Below, piece after piece: positions 38,360 to 47,357 of a stretch of 64,000 bases of DNA (positions are counted from its first letter, which is position 1; the number at the start of each line of letters is the position of its first letter). The notes beneath the pieces were generated by a model. That model worked only from the letters and a program-made list of their open reading frames with translations. It did not search any database and was not told the origin of the DNA. The DNA is from Thermus islandicus DSM 21543. GTDB taxonomy: Bacteria > Deinococcota > Deinococci > Deinococcales > Thermaceae. The stretch spans positions 1 to 64,000 of the forward strand of contig NZ_ATXJ01000003.1 of the NCBI RefSeq assembly GCF_000421625.1, read 5' to 3'. Both the position numbers and the translations under genes were made by a program.

Positions 38360-38467
38360 GGTTCCCTCCTTTCGTGCATCTCTTCACGAGGTGGGTCCCC
38401 AAAAAACCCCTCGTCTCCTGCCCATCTTACTACCCCGTCCTTGGGCCATGGGGGGTCGGGCCTACCG
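38360..38467 (-). other. Leader between ksgA and nuoA
   Basis: No reading frame is supported. A wide inverted repeat ACGAGG...CCTCGT surrounds GGGGTTTTTTGGGG on the minus strand (about 38415-38387). TCGTG...CACGA follows closer to nuoA, so alternative hairpins are possible. A TAAGAT lies near 38430, but no paired -35 is clear. Confidence 0.35.
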
Positions 38468-40036
<1,569 letters not shown>

Positions 40037-40040
<4 letters not shown>

Positions 40041-40681
40041 CCTTTAAGAAGGGCCCGGAGCTCCCCGTAGAGGCGGCGGGTTTCCTCAGGGGTCTTGCCG
40101 TACCCCCCGTACTTCGTGACGATCCTGGCCGCCTCCTTGCCCAGGCCCCTCTCCTTCAGGCGCTCCAGGAGCTGGTCAATGAGGCGATACGCCTCGGGCT
40201 TCTCCGCCTCTTCGGGCGTCCCCTCGAGGCCCTCGGGCTCCGGCAGGCTGGGCGGGGTGAACCGGCCCCTCTCGGCGTCGTAGTCCACCCACTGTTTCTC
40301 CAGGCGGTAGAGGTACCGCCCCACGCCGAACTTGACCGCGGCCCGCTTCAGGGCGTCGGAGAAAGCGGCCTTCAGGGAATCCCCTTCCCCCACGTCCTCC
40401 TTGCTCACCCCCAAGACGGTGAGGCGGCACTTCACCTCCACCACCCGTTCCCGGCGCTCCCCCCGCTCGTCCTTAAGGGTCCTCTCCTGGTCCGAAAGCA
40501 CCTCGTAGGCGTCGTGCCAGCCCTCTGGGCCCACCACCTTGTCCAGCCGGTCCAAAACGGTGCGGGCGTCCACGTAGGGGACCACGAGGGCCCGCTTGCG
40601 GTCCTTGGAGACCGCCTCAATCCGCCACTGGACCTCCTGGGGCGGGAAAGGCTCGGAGAGCTTTTGCCAGACTTCGTCCAT
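40037..40681 (-). CDS. ddrA: Rad52/22-family DNA-end protection protein, DdrA-like
   Basis: Single-strand annealing or end-binding protein of the Deinococcus DdrA group, 214 residues. VVPYVDARTVLDRLDKVVGPEGWHD and AFSDALKRAAVKFGVGRYLYRL match the Rad52/22 core. The C-terminal third is charged and predicted helical. DdrA protects 3' ends after radiation damage in Deinococcus, a relative of Thermus. ATG 40681 is leaderless by the nearby TACAAT. It is first in the operon with the phosphoesterase and ksgA. Confidence 0.88.
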
Positions 40682-40694
40682 AGGGTTAATTGTA
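40682..40694 (-). promoter_or_regulatory. -10 element for leaderless ddrA
   Basis: TACAAT (40694-40689) plus seven bases precedes ATG 40681. A weak TTTCGG at 40717-40712 gives a 17-base spacing. Confidence 0.55.
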
Positions 40695-40743
40695 CTTTAA
40701 GCCCCTCTCATCCGAAAGGCGGCCAGGGGTTTAGGATGGAGGC

Positions 40744-41088
40744 ATGAGGCGGATGCTGGCCCTAGGAATTTTGGCGGCCTCGGCCACGGCCCTGGCGCTG
40801 GAGCTTTCGGTGACCGCCTCCTTGAGCGTGAACCTTTTCCCCCAGGCGGTGGTGGTGGAGCGCGCCCCCGAGCCCCAGGGCCTCGTGGTGGTCTACAACT
40901 ACTCCCGTCCGGAAGCCGTCTTCCGCTATCACGATGAGGACCTGCGCCGTCGGGGCTGGGTGCGGGTGAAGTATGAGGTCAAGAAGGGGGAGTGGAAGGC
41001 GGAGTACCGCAAGGGCAAGGCCAAGGCCAAGCTCTCGGTGAAGGACAAAAAGGGTCAGGTGGAGGTGCGGCTCAAGGAAGGGGACTAG
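40744..41088 (+). CDS. Small secreted protein of unknown function
   Basis: 114 residues. A signal peptide (MRRMLALGILAASATALA) ends near residue 18. The mature part has a hydrophobic beta-like stretch, then RYHDEDLRRRGWVRVKYEVK and a lysine-rich tail with alternating charged residues, suggesting small beta strands that bind an acidic surface. TAGGAT (40732-40737) ends six bases before the ATG, and GGAGG almost touches it, so a leaderless start fits better. I do not recognise the family. Confidence 0.65.
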   Translation: MRRMLALGILAASATALALELSVTASLSVNLFPQAVVVERAPEPQGLVVVYNYSRPEAVFRYHDEDLRRRGWVRVKYEVKKGEWKAEYRKGKAKAKLSVKDKKGQVEVRLKEGD

Positions 41089-41125
41089 ACAAGGCCCGGA
41101 CCCCCCGCTACCATATAGGGCGCGT

Positions 41126-41201
41126 GGGGCCGTGGCGCAGCTGGGAGCGCGCCTGAATCGCACTCAGGAGGTCACGGGTTCGAGTCCCGTCGGCTCCACC
41201 A
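41126..41201 (+). tRNA. tRNA-Ala(CGC)
   Basis: 76 bases with encoded CCA. Acceptor GGGGCCG pairs with CGGCTCC with one G-U. The anticodon stem CCTGA/TCAGG encloses loop ATCGCAC with anticodon CGC (41159-41161), reading GCG. GGGTTCGAGTCCC forms the T arm. TATAGG at 41114-41119 is a possible -10. Confidence 0.95.
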
Positions 41202-41205
41202 GAAA

Positions 41206-41228
41206 CCCCCCGCCCCTAGGGCGGGGGG
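41206..41228. terminator. Strong GC hairpin between tRNA-Ala and lipoprotein gene
   Basis: CCCCCCGCCC and GGGCGGGGGG form a perfect 10-base stem with a three-base loop. There is no T-run on the plus side and only TTTC on the minus side. It probably ends transcription from both convergent genes, though not as a textbook terminator. Confidence 0.6.
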
Positions 41229-41242
41229 CAAACCTTACCGCC

Positions 41243-42502
41243 CTACTGCCCCGTAGACGAGCCGGGGTTCAGGAGCGGGGTAGGCGCTTGCGGGGCGATG
41301 ACCGTTCGCTGGGGAAGGGCCAGGGTCAGGGGAAGAGGGGTGGGGTCAATGGTGGCTACGGCCGAAAGCACCTGGGTGTTGGTGGAGTCGTAGTAGAGGG
41401 GGTAGTCGTTGGGCCCGGGCACCAGCACCGAGGAGCAGGCGATGGTCACGTTGGTCATGCCCTGGGTGATCTGGTGGGGGCGGAGGGAGGCCTGGTGCAG
41501 GATGTTGTAGCCGCAGTCCACGGCCTGCCCGGTGTTGGTCATCACCGCGCCCATCTTGCCCAGGAAGTCGTTTTCCAGCGTGATGGCGTCGTAGTAGCCC
41601 TGCCACTCCCCCACGAAGACCACCCGCCCGCCTTCGCTGGCGAACTTTTTCAAAACGTTGATCTCGGCGTTGGTGAAGGTCTGACGCGGGTTCCAGAGGA
41701 AGATCACCTTGGCCTCGGGCGCCAGCGCGGTGATGGAGCCTTGGGTGGAGTTCAGCTCCTCTATGGTGAACCCCTCGCCCTGGATGACGCTCCGGAAGGT
41801 GGAAAGGCTTTCGTCGGAGCACTCCCCGGTGCCCGCGCACTTGGAGTTTCGCCCCCGGTCAAAGAGCACCTTGGTGCCGCTGCCCCTGGGGCCGGAGGTG
41901 GAGTAGTTCACCAGGTTGCGGGCCATGAGCTGGTTGTTGGGGTTGCCCATGCCGTTATTGTCAAAGGGGTTGATGTCGTTGAAGACCACGATGTCCTTGC
42001 CGGGCGGGGGCGGGGCGTTCTTGCAAGCCTGCACCGTGTACTCCAGCCGTCCCTGGGCCTCGGCGAAGCTGTAGCTCGGGCTCAGGAGGAAGGCATGGCC
42101 GGCCACCTGGAGGGTGTCGCCGGGGTTGGCCCCCAGGTCGGCCAGGGAGAAGGCGTAGGTGAAGGTGTTCACGTAGGGGTCATGTACCGCCCGGGCGGGA
42201 TAGCTCCACCAGCCACCCGGGGGAAGGGTGCCTGCGTAGGCGTGGCTTTCCGTGAGCTGGTAGGGGGAAACGCCCGAAAGGCGCACGAAGAGGGTGGAGG
42301 AGGTGTTCCACACCAGAAGGCTGCCGTTTTGCCCCATGGCGACCTGGGCCACCTTGCCGCACGCCTGGGCGGGGTCCCCTCCCGCATCCTCCCGGGGTCC
42401 TGGGGCCGCCATGTTGGGCTTGACGCCCTGGGGGCTGGAGCAGGCCCCGAGGGCCGCCACCAGCGCCAACGCACCTAAACGCCAATACCTGGGAATGCCC
42501 AT
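41243..42502 (-). CDS. Putative lipoprotein with ThuA/GATase-like domain
   Basis: 419 residues. The signal sequence ends LVAALGAC, a lipobox with Cys at about residue 21, so it should be anchored to a membrane on the outside. A beta-rich region (about 50-165) precedes a flavodoxin/GATase-like domain from about 170: KDIVVFNDINPFDNNG, LSTFRSVIQGEGFTIEEL, KVIFLWNPRQTFTNAEIN and GGRVVFVGEWQGYYD. The fold resembles IFT52/GldG-like ThuA domains that lack catalytic residues. Function unknown. It has its own promoter region upstream. Confidence 0.7.
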   Translation of the reverse strand: MGIPRYWRLGALALVAALGACSSPQGVKPNMAAPGPREDAGGDPAQACGKVAQVAMGQNGSLLVWNTSSTLFVRLSGVSPYQLTESHAYAGTLPPGGWWSYPARAVHDPYVNTFTYAFSLADLGANPGDTLQVAGHAFLLSPSYSFAEAQGRLEYTVQACKNAPPPPGKDIVVFNDINPFDNNGMGNPNNQLMARNLVNYSTSGPRGSGTKVLFDRGRNSKCAGTGECSDESLSTFRSVIQGEGFTIEELNSTQGSITALAPEAKVIFLWNPRQTFTNAEINVLKKFASEGGRVVFVGEWQGYYDAITLENDFLGKMGAVMTNTGQAVDCGYNILHQASLRPHQITQGMTNVTIACSSVLVPGPNDYPLYYDSTNTQVLSAVATIDPTPLPLTLALPQRTVIAPQAPTPLLNPGSSTGQ

Positions 42503-42584
42503 CCGAATCCGCCTCCAATCTGGTCCCGTGAGACCAGGATTAGTGTAGGCGGTCTTGGGCGTTACAAGGCCGTTACGCCGTTAC
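42503..42584 (-). promoter_or_regulatory. Promoter region with triple CGTTAC repeat and leader hairpin
   Basis: CGTTAC occurs at 42560-42565, 42571-42576 and 42579-42584. On the minus strand TTGTAA and ACTAAT are 17 bases apart and could be the -35 and -10, the first overlapping a repeat. CTGGTC...GACCAG (42537-42520) forms a hairpin just before the TTGGAGG ribosome-binding site. A repressor site is plausible but unproven. Confidence 0.4.
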
Positions 42585-44461
42585 AGCCCCAGGATCCATT
42601 CCACGAAAGCGTTCACCACGTCGCTTTCCCCGAGGAGCTCGGGCGCCTCGAGGACCGCCTGGTAGAAGGTCCGCACCAGCTCGGGGGTGGGGTTTCGGAG
42701 GAGCTCCTGCACGGTTTTGCCCGCATAGGGGCCCTTCTTCAAGGGGGTGGTGAAGCGGGCGTCGGTGGCCAGGGGGGCGGCCTCCTTTAGCGCCGCGAGG
42801 GTCCGCTCCACAAGGAGCCTGTCCCCCTCTTCCCCCAGGGCCTCCTTGGCGGTGAGGAGGGGGCTTCCCGAGAGGTCCCGGGCCTCGAGCCCCAGGGCAT
42901 AGAGCCTGCGGGCGAGGCTGGGGAGGCCCACCTCCAGGGGGAGGAGGGCCTGTGCCCCCCCGTAGCGGACCTCGAGGGTGTACCGTCCGGGCTCCTTGGG
43001 GGTGACGGCCGGGGCGGTTTCCACGAGCCCCACGGTGAGGGGGGGGATCCCGAGGCCCTTGGCGGCCTCCACCACCTTCTGGCCCTCCTTGTAGAGGGCG
43101 ACCTGCAGGGCGTCCCGGCGAAGGTAGGGCTCCCCCTCGAGGCGCACCTGGGCGAAGATGGCCTCCCCAGCGCGGAAAGGCCTCGCGTCCCGATCGCCGG
43201 GGATTAAGGAGAGCCGTTCCACACTCAACGCCACCTTCCCGCCCGACAGGGCCTTCAGGGCCCTTCGGGCTTTGGCGGCGAAGGGATGGTGGGGGCTTTC
43301 CCGGAGGAAGGCCTGGTAGAGGGGGGCGGCCTCGAGGCCCGCCCGCTCTGCGAGGTAGCCGCGGAAGAAGAGGGCGAGGGGCTCCTTGCGCGCCTCGAGG
43401 TCCTTGAGGGCGGCCTCCACCTCCGTCCCCGCGTCCAGCCTCAGGGCCCGGTCGTAGGCTTCCTTGGCCCCCAGGAGGTCCCCGTAGAGGGCCCGGAAGA
43501 GGCCCAGGTTGTAGTAGGCGGTGGGGTTGGGGGAAAGGCGCACCGCCCGTTCTGAGGCCAGGATGGCCCGGGGCAGGTCCCCCGTGAGGTAGTAGGCCCA
43601 GCCCAGGTTGGTCCAGTAGAGGGGGGAGTCGGGACGGAGCTTGACCGCCCTGAGAAGCGCCTCCCTGGCCTCCTCCCCGCGGCCTTCCTCAAAGGCGGCG
43701 AAGCTCACCTCCTCCCAGGCGAAGGGGACCTCGGGGGCCTTCTCGGCCAGGGTGCGGGCGAGGGCCTTCCAGCGGGGGTTTTCGGCGATGCGGTAGATGA
43801 GGAGGGCCGCGATCTCGTCCAGGAGCCCGCCCTTTTCCAGGGCCTGGGCCTCCTTTAGGGCCTCCTCCCGCCCTTCCTGGGAGAGGCGGCTCAAGGCCTG
43901 GTAGGCAGGGGGGAGCTTCTCCTGCCAGAGGAGGAGGGGCTTGGGGAGAAGGCCTTCCAGGAGGCCCGCTCCCCGGCCTGCCTTCAGGTCCAAGGCGGAG
44001 CGGTGAAGGGGGTCCGGTTCCTCCCCCTGGGCCAGGGCCCGGAGGCGCGCCTCGGGGAGGCGGGGAGTGGGGAGGGCGCTCAAGCGGGGGGCCAGGCCCT
44101 CCTTCTGGAGCCAGAGCCAGGCCAGGGCGGGGGTGGCGAAGAGGCCCTCTTGGACCCCCTCCGCCCGGGCCAGGTAGAGGCGGAGCCCCCGCGCCTCCTC
44201 CTTCCCCAAAAGCAGCCAGTCCGCCCCGGTGATCTCCCGGGCCAGGCGGGCCCCTCCCGGGCTGTAAAGCCCGCCCACCAGGTCGTACCCCCCCTGCCAC
44301 GGGGGTTCGGGGAGGAGAAGGGCGAGGAGGGTGGGGGGCGGGGCCTTCAGGCCCTCGGCGAAGGCCTGGGCCAGGCTGTATCCCCTGGGCCCCTCAAAGG
44401 GCAGGACCAGGCCCTGGGCCAGGGCCGCACCCAGAAGCGTAAGGAGGGCAAACCAGCGCAT
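42581..44461 (-). CDS. Secreted TPR-repeat protein
   Basis: 626 residues with a signal peptide (MRWFALLTLLGAALAQG). A helical TPR array covers about residues 190-410; SPLYWTNLGWAYYLTGDLPR and NPTAYYNLGLFRALYGDLLG are clear repeats. A beta-rich domain follows (about 415-520), then a helical tail. It probably scaffolds an envelope complex. ATG 44461 has TAGAAT ending seven bases upstream (leaderless), overlapping the wecG stop, so it can be expressed with or without wecG. Confidence 0.75.
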   Translation of the reverse strand: MRWFALLTLLGAALAQGLVLPFEGPRGYSLAQAFAEGLKAPPPTLLALLLPEPPWQGGYDLVGGLYSPGGARLAREITGADWLLLGKEEARGLRLYLARAEGVQEGLFATPALAWLWLQKEGLAPRLSALPTPRLPEARLRALAQGEEPDPLHRSALDLKAGRGAGLLEGLLPKPLLLWQEKLPPAYQALSRLSQEGREEALKEAQALEKGGLLDEIAALLIYRIAENPRWKALARTLAEKAPEVPFAWEEVSFAAFEEGRGEEAREALLRAVKLRPDSPLYWTNLGWAYYLTGDLPRAILASERAVRLSPNPTAYYNLGLFRALYGDLLGAKEAYDRALRLDAGTEVEAALKDLEARKEPLALFFRGYLAERAGLEAAPLYQAFLRESPHHPFAAKARRALKALSGGKVALSVERLSLIPGDRDARPFRAGEAIFAQVRLEGEPYLRRDALQVALYKEGQKVVEAAKGLGIPPLTVGLVETAPAVTPKEPGRYTLEVRYGGAQALLPLEVGLPSLARRLYALGLEARDLSGSPLLTAKEALGEEGDRLLVERTLAALKEAAPLATDARFTTPLKKGPYAGKTVQELLRNPTPELVRTFYQAVLEAPELLGESDVVNAFVEWILGL

Positions 44462-44470
44462 GCGCGCATT

Positions 44471-45172
44471 CTACCGTCCTTCCCTTAGAACCATGTAAAG
44501 GAACCGCCAAAGCCTCGGGGCCCGGCGCCAGCGCCTGGGGTCCAGGCCCACCCGGAGGAGCCACTCCAGGCCCAGGCGCTGCGCCCAAAGGGGCGGGCGC
44601 TTGGCCTCCCCCGCCAGCACGTCCAGGGTGCCCCCTACCCCCACGGCCACCCGGGCGCCGAGTGCGGCCTTGTGCCGGTGGATGAAGGTTTCCTGCCTCT
44701 CCCCCATGCCCACGAGGAGGAGGTCGGGGGCCGCCCTCCGGATCGCCTCCACGACGGGCCCTTCCTCCCGGAAGTAGCCGTGGTGGTGCCCCACCACCGT
44801 GGCCCCCAGGCGCTCGGCCTCCCGGGCGGCCCGTTCCGCCACGCCCGGCTTTCCCCCCAGAAGGTAAACCCTTAGGCCAGGGAAGCCCTGGAGGAGGGCC
44901 AGGGTGAGGTCCACCCCCGTGACCCGCTCCTTCAGGGCCACCCCGTGGAGCCGGCGCACGGCCCAGAGGATCCCCACCCCGTCCGGCGTAACCAGCTCCG
45001 CCTCGAGGATGGCCCGCCTCAGGGCCTCGTCCTCCCTCGCCCGCACGGCGATCTCCGGGTTTAGGGTCACCACCTGGTGGGTTTTTGCCTCTTGGAGGAA
45101 GCCCTGGATCCGCCTTAGGGCCTCCTCCATGTCCACGGGGTCCAGGGGAAGGCCGAGGACCTGGAGCCTCAT
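44471..45172 (-). CDS. WecG/TagA/CpsF-family glycosyltransferase (GT26)
   Basis: Transfers a sugar, often N-acetylmannosamine(uronate), to a lipid-linked amino sugar at the inner membrane. The protein has 233 residues. VTLNPEIAVRARED, LVTPDGVGILWAVR, ERVTGVDLTLALL and LLVGMGERQETFIHRHKAAL are the family blocks, and the basic C-terminus RWRRAPRLWRFLYMV is the membrane-anchoring tail. ATG 45172 overlaps the comB stop as ATGA; the upstream open frame is not conserved. Confidence 0.88.
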   Translation of the reverse strand: MRLQVLGLPLDPVDMEEALRRIQGFLQEAKTHQVVTLNPEIAVRAREDEALRRAILEAELVTPDGVGILWAVRRLHGVALKERVTGVDLTLALLQGFPGLRVYLLGGKPGVAERAAREAERLGATVVGHHHGYFREEGPVVEAIRRAAPDLLLVGMGERQETFIHRHKAALGARVAVGVGGTLDVLAGEAKRPPLWAQRLGLEWLLRVGLDPRRWRRAPRLWRFLYMVLREGR

Positions 45173-45876
45173 GGCACAAACCTCTGCGCGTAGCGGTCCT
45201 GGGTGAGGCCGTACCGCTCCTTGGGGAAGAAGCGCACCTCGGCGAGCCTGGGCACCACGGGGTCCACCCCGATGAGGCTGGCCCGGGCCAGCTCCTCCGT
45301 GCGGCCTTGACGGTGCAGGGCCTGGCCCTCGGGGCTTTGGAAAAGGGCCTCCTGAGGATCGGGGAAGGCCTTGAGGAGGAGGGTGGCGAGGCTGGGGGGG
45401 GCCTCGGGGCTGAGGCGCCTCTGGAGAAAGCCTGCGGCCACCACCGCGGAGGGGAGGGGCTCCGGAGCCCCGGCGGGGCGGAGGGTGGGGGCCTTCAGGC
45501 CTTGGGCCAGGCCCAGGGCGGCCTTGGCGTTCCTGAGGTTGGCCAGGTACACCTCCTCCTCTCCCGGGAGGAGGCTCCCGTTTAGGAGGGGGGCCACCAG
45601 GACCGCCCTTTTCCCCTCCACCCCGGCCCTTTCCAGGTCCACCAGGGAGAGCCTCCCGTGGAAGCCCTCGGGGGGGAACCCCTCCACCTCGCCGAGGAGG
45701 AGGGCTTCCCGGCCCAGCTCCTCCGCCAGAAGGCGGGCCACCTTGGGTCCTGGGGCCACCCAGGCCTCCTGGGCACCCCGGGCGAGGAGGAGGGTGAGGA
45801 CGCTCCCCGCGGGGAGGACCTCCACCAGGAAAAGGGGCCCGGAAACGGGCCTCAGGCACAGGTCAACCCGGCACAC
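45169..45876 (-). CDS. comB: ComB-like 2-phosphosulfolactate phosphatase
   Basis: Family member of the magnesium-dependent phosphatase that makes sulfolactate in coenzyme M synthesis, 235 residues. The N-terminal VDLCLRPVSGPLFLVEVLPAG aligns with the family's VDV...D start, and ANLRNAKAALGLAQ is conserved, with LVAPLLNGSLL upstream. The first conserved Asp/Arg pattern is only partly matched, so activity is uncertain. No other coenzyme M gene is in view. GTG 45876 is leaderless after TATCAT (45888-45883). Confidence 0.65.
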   Translation of the reverse strand: MCRVDLCLRPVSGPLFLVEVLPAGSVLTLLLARGAQEAWVAPGPKVARLLAEELGREALLLGEVEGFPPEGFHGRLSLVDLERAGVEGKRAVLVAPLLNGSLLPGEEEVYLANLRNAKAALGLAQGLKAPTLRPAGAPEPLPSAVVAAGFLQRRLSPEAPPSLATLLLKAFPDPQEALFQSPEGQALHRQGRTEELARASLIGVDPVVPRLAEVRFFPKERYGLTQDRYAQRFVP

Positions 45877-45903
45877 CCCGCCATGATACCTTAGCCTGGA
45901 GGC

Positions 45904-46866
45904 ATGCGGCTTAGGGAGCTTGGGGAGCGGGCGCTATTGCGGAGGCTCGCCCCCTTGGGGTACCCGGAGGAGGCCCCCCTTCCCCCGGGGGACGACGCCG
46001 GGGGGGTGTGGGTGGGGGAGGAGGCTTGGCTTCTCAAAACGGATGGGTTTCTCTACCGGGAGGTGGCCTTAAGGGGCATGGGGCCTTCGGAGGTGGGCTT
46101 CCGGGGGGTGGCGGCCGCGGCCTCGGACCTCCTCGCGAAGATGGGCCGTCCCCTGGGCTTCACCTTGGGCCTCTTTCTGCCAGAGGACCTGGAGGAGGCC
46201 TTCGCCGTGGACCTTGTGCGGGGCGCGGCGGAGGCGGCCTCGAGGCTCGGGGCCTTCCTCCTCGGGGGGGACACGAACCGGGGGGAGGAGGTGGCCCTCG
46301 TGGTCTCCGGCTTTGCCCTGGCCTCGAGGCCCCTTCCCCGGGAGGCCCTTCCCGGGGACCTCGTCTACCTGGCCGGGGACCGGTGGGGGAGGACCGGGGC
46401 GGCCATACGGGCGCACTACGAGGGCCGCTCCCTGGAAGGGTTCCCGGAGATCCGGAAGGCCGCCTTCTACCCCCTGCCGCGCCTTGGGCTCCTCGCCCTG
46501 GCTGGGCTTCCCCGGGGGAGCCTAGACTCCTCGGACGGCCTCGCCGAGACCCTTTGGCAGCTCTCCGAGCTCGGGGTGCGGGTGGAGCTGGAAGGCCTTC
46601 CCCTTTACCCGGACGTCCTGGCCTTCGCGGGAAGCCTGGAGGAGGCAGAAGGGCTCGTCCTTTTCGGGGGGGAGGAGTTTGAGGCGGTTCTCCTCCTGCC
46701 CCCTGAGCGGGAGGCCGAGGCGCTAAGGCGGGCGGAGGCGGCGGGGCTTCCCCTCTTCCGGGCCGGCCGGGTGGGGGAGGGGGAGGGGGTGTGGCTCCGG
46801 GGGGAGCGGGTGCCCCGGCGGGGGTACGCCCACTTCGGACCCCGGGAGGGCCTCCTCCCGGGGTAA
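45904..46866 (+). CDS. thiL: Thiamine-monophosphate kinase
   Basis: Last step of thiamine diphosphate synthesis, 320 residues. PPGDDAGGV, VAAAASDLLAKMGRPLGFTL, LLGGDTNRGEEVAL and SLDSSDGLAETLWQLSE are the metal and ATP-binding motifs of the PurM-like fold. ATG 45904 is divergent from comB with 27 bases between them. GGAGG is too close to the ATG to be an ideal ribosome-binding site, so a leaderless start is possible. Confidence 0.92.
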   Translation: MRLRELGERALLRRLAPLGYPEEAPLPPGDDAGGVWVGEEAWLLKTDGFLYREVALRGMGPSEVGFRGVAAAASDLLAKMGRPLGFTLGLFLPEDLEEAFAVDLVRGAAEAASRLGAFLLGGDTNRGEEVALVVSGFALASRPLPREALPGDLVYLAGDRWGRTGAAIRAHYEGRSLEGFPEIRKAAFYPLPRLGLLALAGLPRGSLDSSDGLAETLWQLSELGVRVELEGLPLYPDVLAFAGSLEEAEGLVLFGGEEFEAVLLLPPEREAEALRRAEAAGLPLFRAGRVGEGEGVWLRGERVPRRGYAHFGPREGLLPG

Positions 46867-47103
46867 GGGGGGCTGGCCCTCAGGTACCCGGTTACCTTCT
46901 CCTGGAGGCCCAGGGTCTTGGGAGCATGCCCGAGCAGGGCCTCCGCGGGTACGGGAAGCCCCAGGGGGCGCTTCGAGGTCTGAGGCCTCCAAGAGGAGCA
47001 CCAGGTCCAGGCCGCTTCCTACCCCGGGGTTCGGGCGTAGGAGCCAAAGTAGCCCGGGGATGGGGTCCAAGCCCTAAGAGCCTCCTCCACCTCTTCCCGG
47101 CTA
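46867..47103 (-). pseudogene. Decayed MNT-type nucleotidyltransferase
   Basis: Relic of a minimal nucleotidyltransferase, the antitoxin partner of HEPN proteins. On the minus strand SREEVEEALRAW leads to FGSYARTPG. A frame change gives VGSGLDLVLLLEASD, then another frame continues LGLPVPAEALLGHAPKTL. The normal GS...DxD signature is split and the first Asp is replaced by Gly. At least two frameshifts make it non-functional. It lies just downstream of the HEPN relic, the usual pairing. Confidence 0.7.
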
Positions 47104-47340
47104 GGCCATCTGAGCACGGACGAACCCAAGCACCTCACGGGCATAGGCCACCCTTCCCTCGCTCTGCAAGGGCCCGTGGTGCTCCGCCGAAGGCATCGGG
47201 GTAGCGGGCCTTTTCCACCAGCTCCTGGGGCACCTCCAAGGGGAAGCTTCTTCTGGGCAGCGAAGCAGGCCCACTCGTGCCTCCTGGCGTTCCGGGCGAT
47301 CTCGGCCATCTCCAGGTCCTTCTCTGCCTGGAGAAGCCCG
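47101..47340 (-). pseudogene. Decayed HEPN-domain gene
   Basis: Minus-strand AEKDLEMAEIARNARRHEWACFAAQK matches the conserved start of HEPN proteins, but a frameshift follows (PQELVEKARYPDAF in one frame, then YAREVLGFVRAQMA and a stop at 47103-47101 in another). The 5' end, with the start codon, seems to be gone into the hisC promoter. It is the remnant of an MNT/HEPN toxin-antitoxin module. Confidence 0.7.
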
Positions 47341-47345
47341 TGCTT

Positions 47346-47357
47346 TATACTCGGGGC
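47346..47357 (+). promoter_or_regulatory. -10 element for leaderless hisC
   Basis: TATACT (47346-47351) plus six bases precedes ATG 47358. No ribosome-binding site is present. Confidence 0.55.

Noticed and set aside
44394-45179. A glycine/proline-rich 261-residue frame
   Set aside because: It is the out-of-frame reading of wecG. The in-frame protein has family motifs and this one does not.
45169-45876. ComB as proof of coenzyme M synthesis
   Set aside because: No other pathway gene is present and the active-site match is partial, so only the family name is used.
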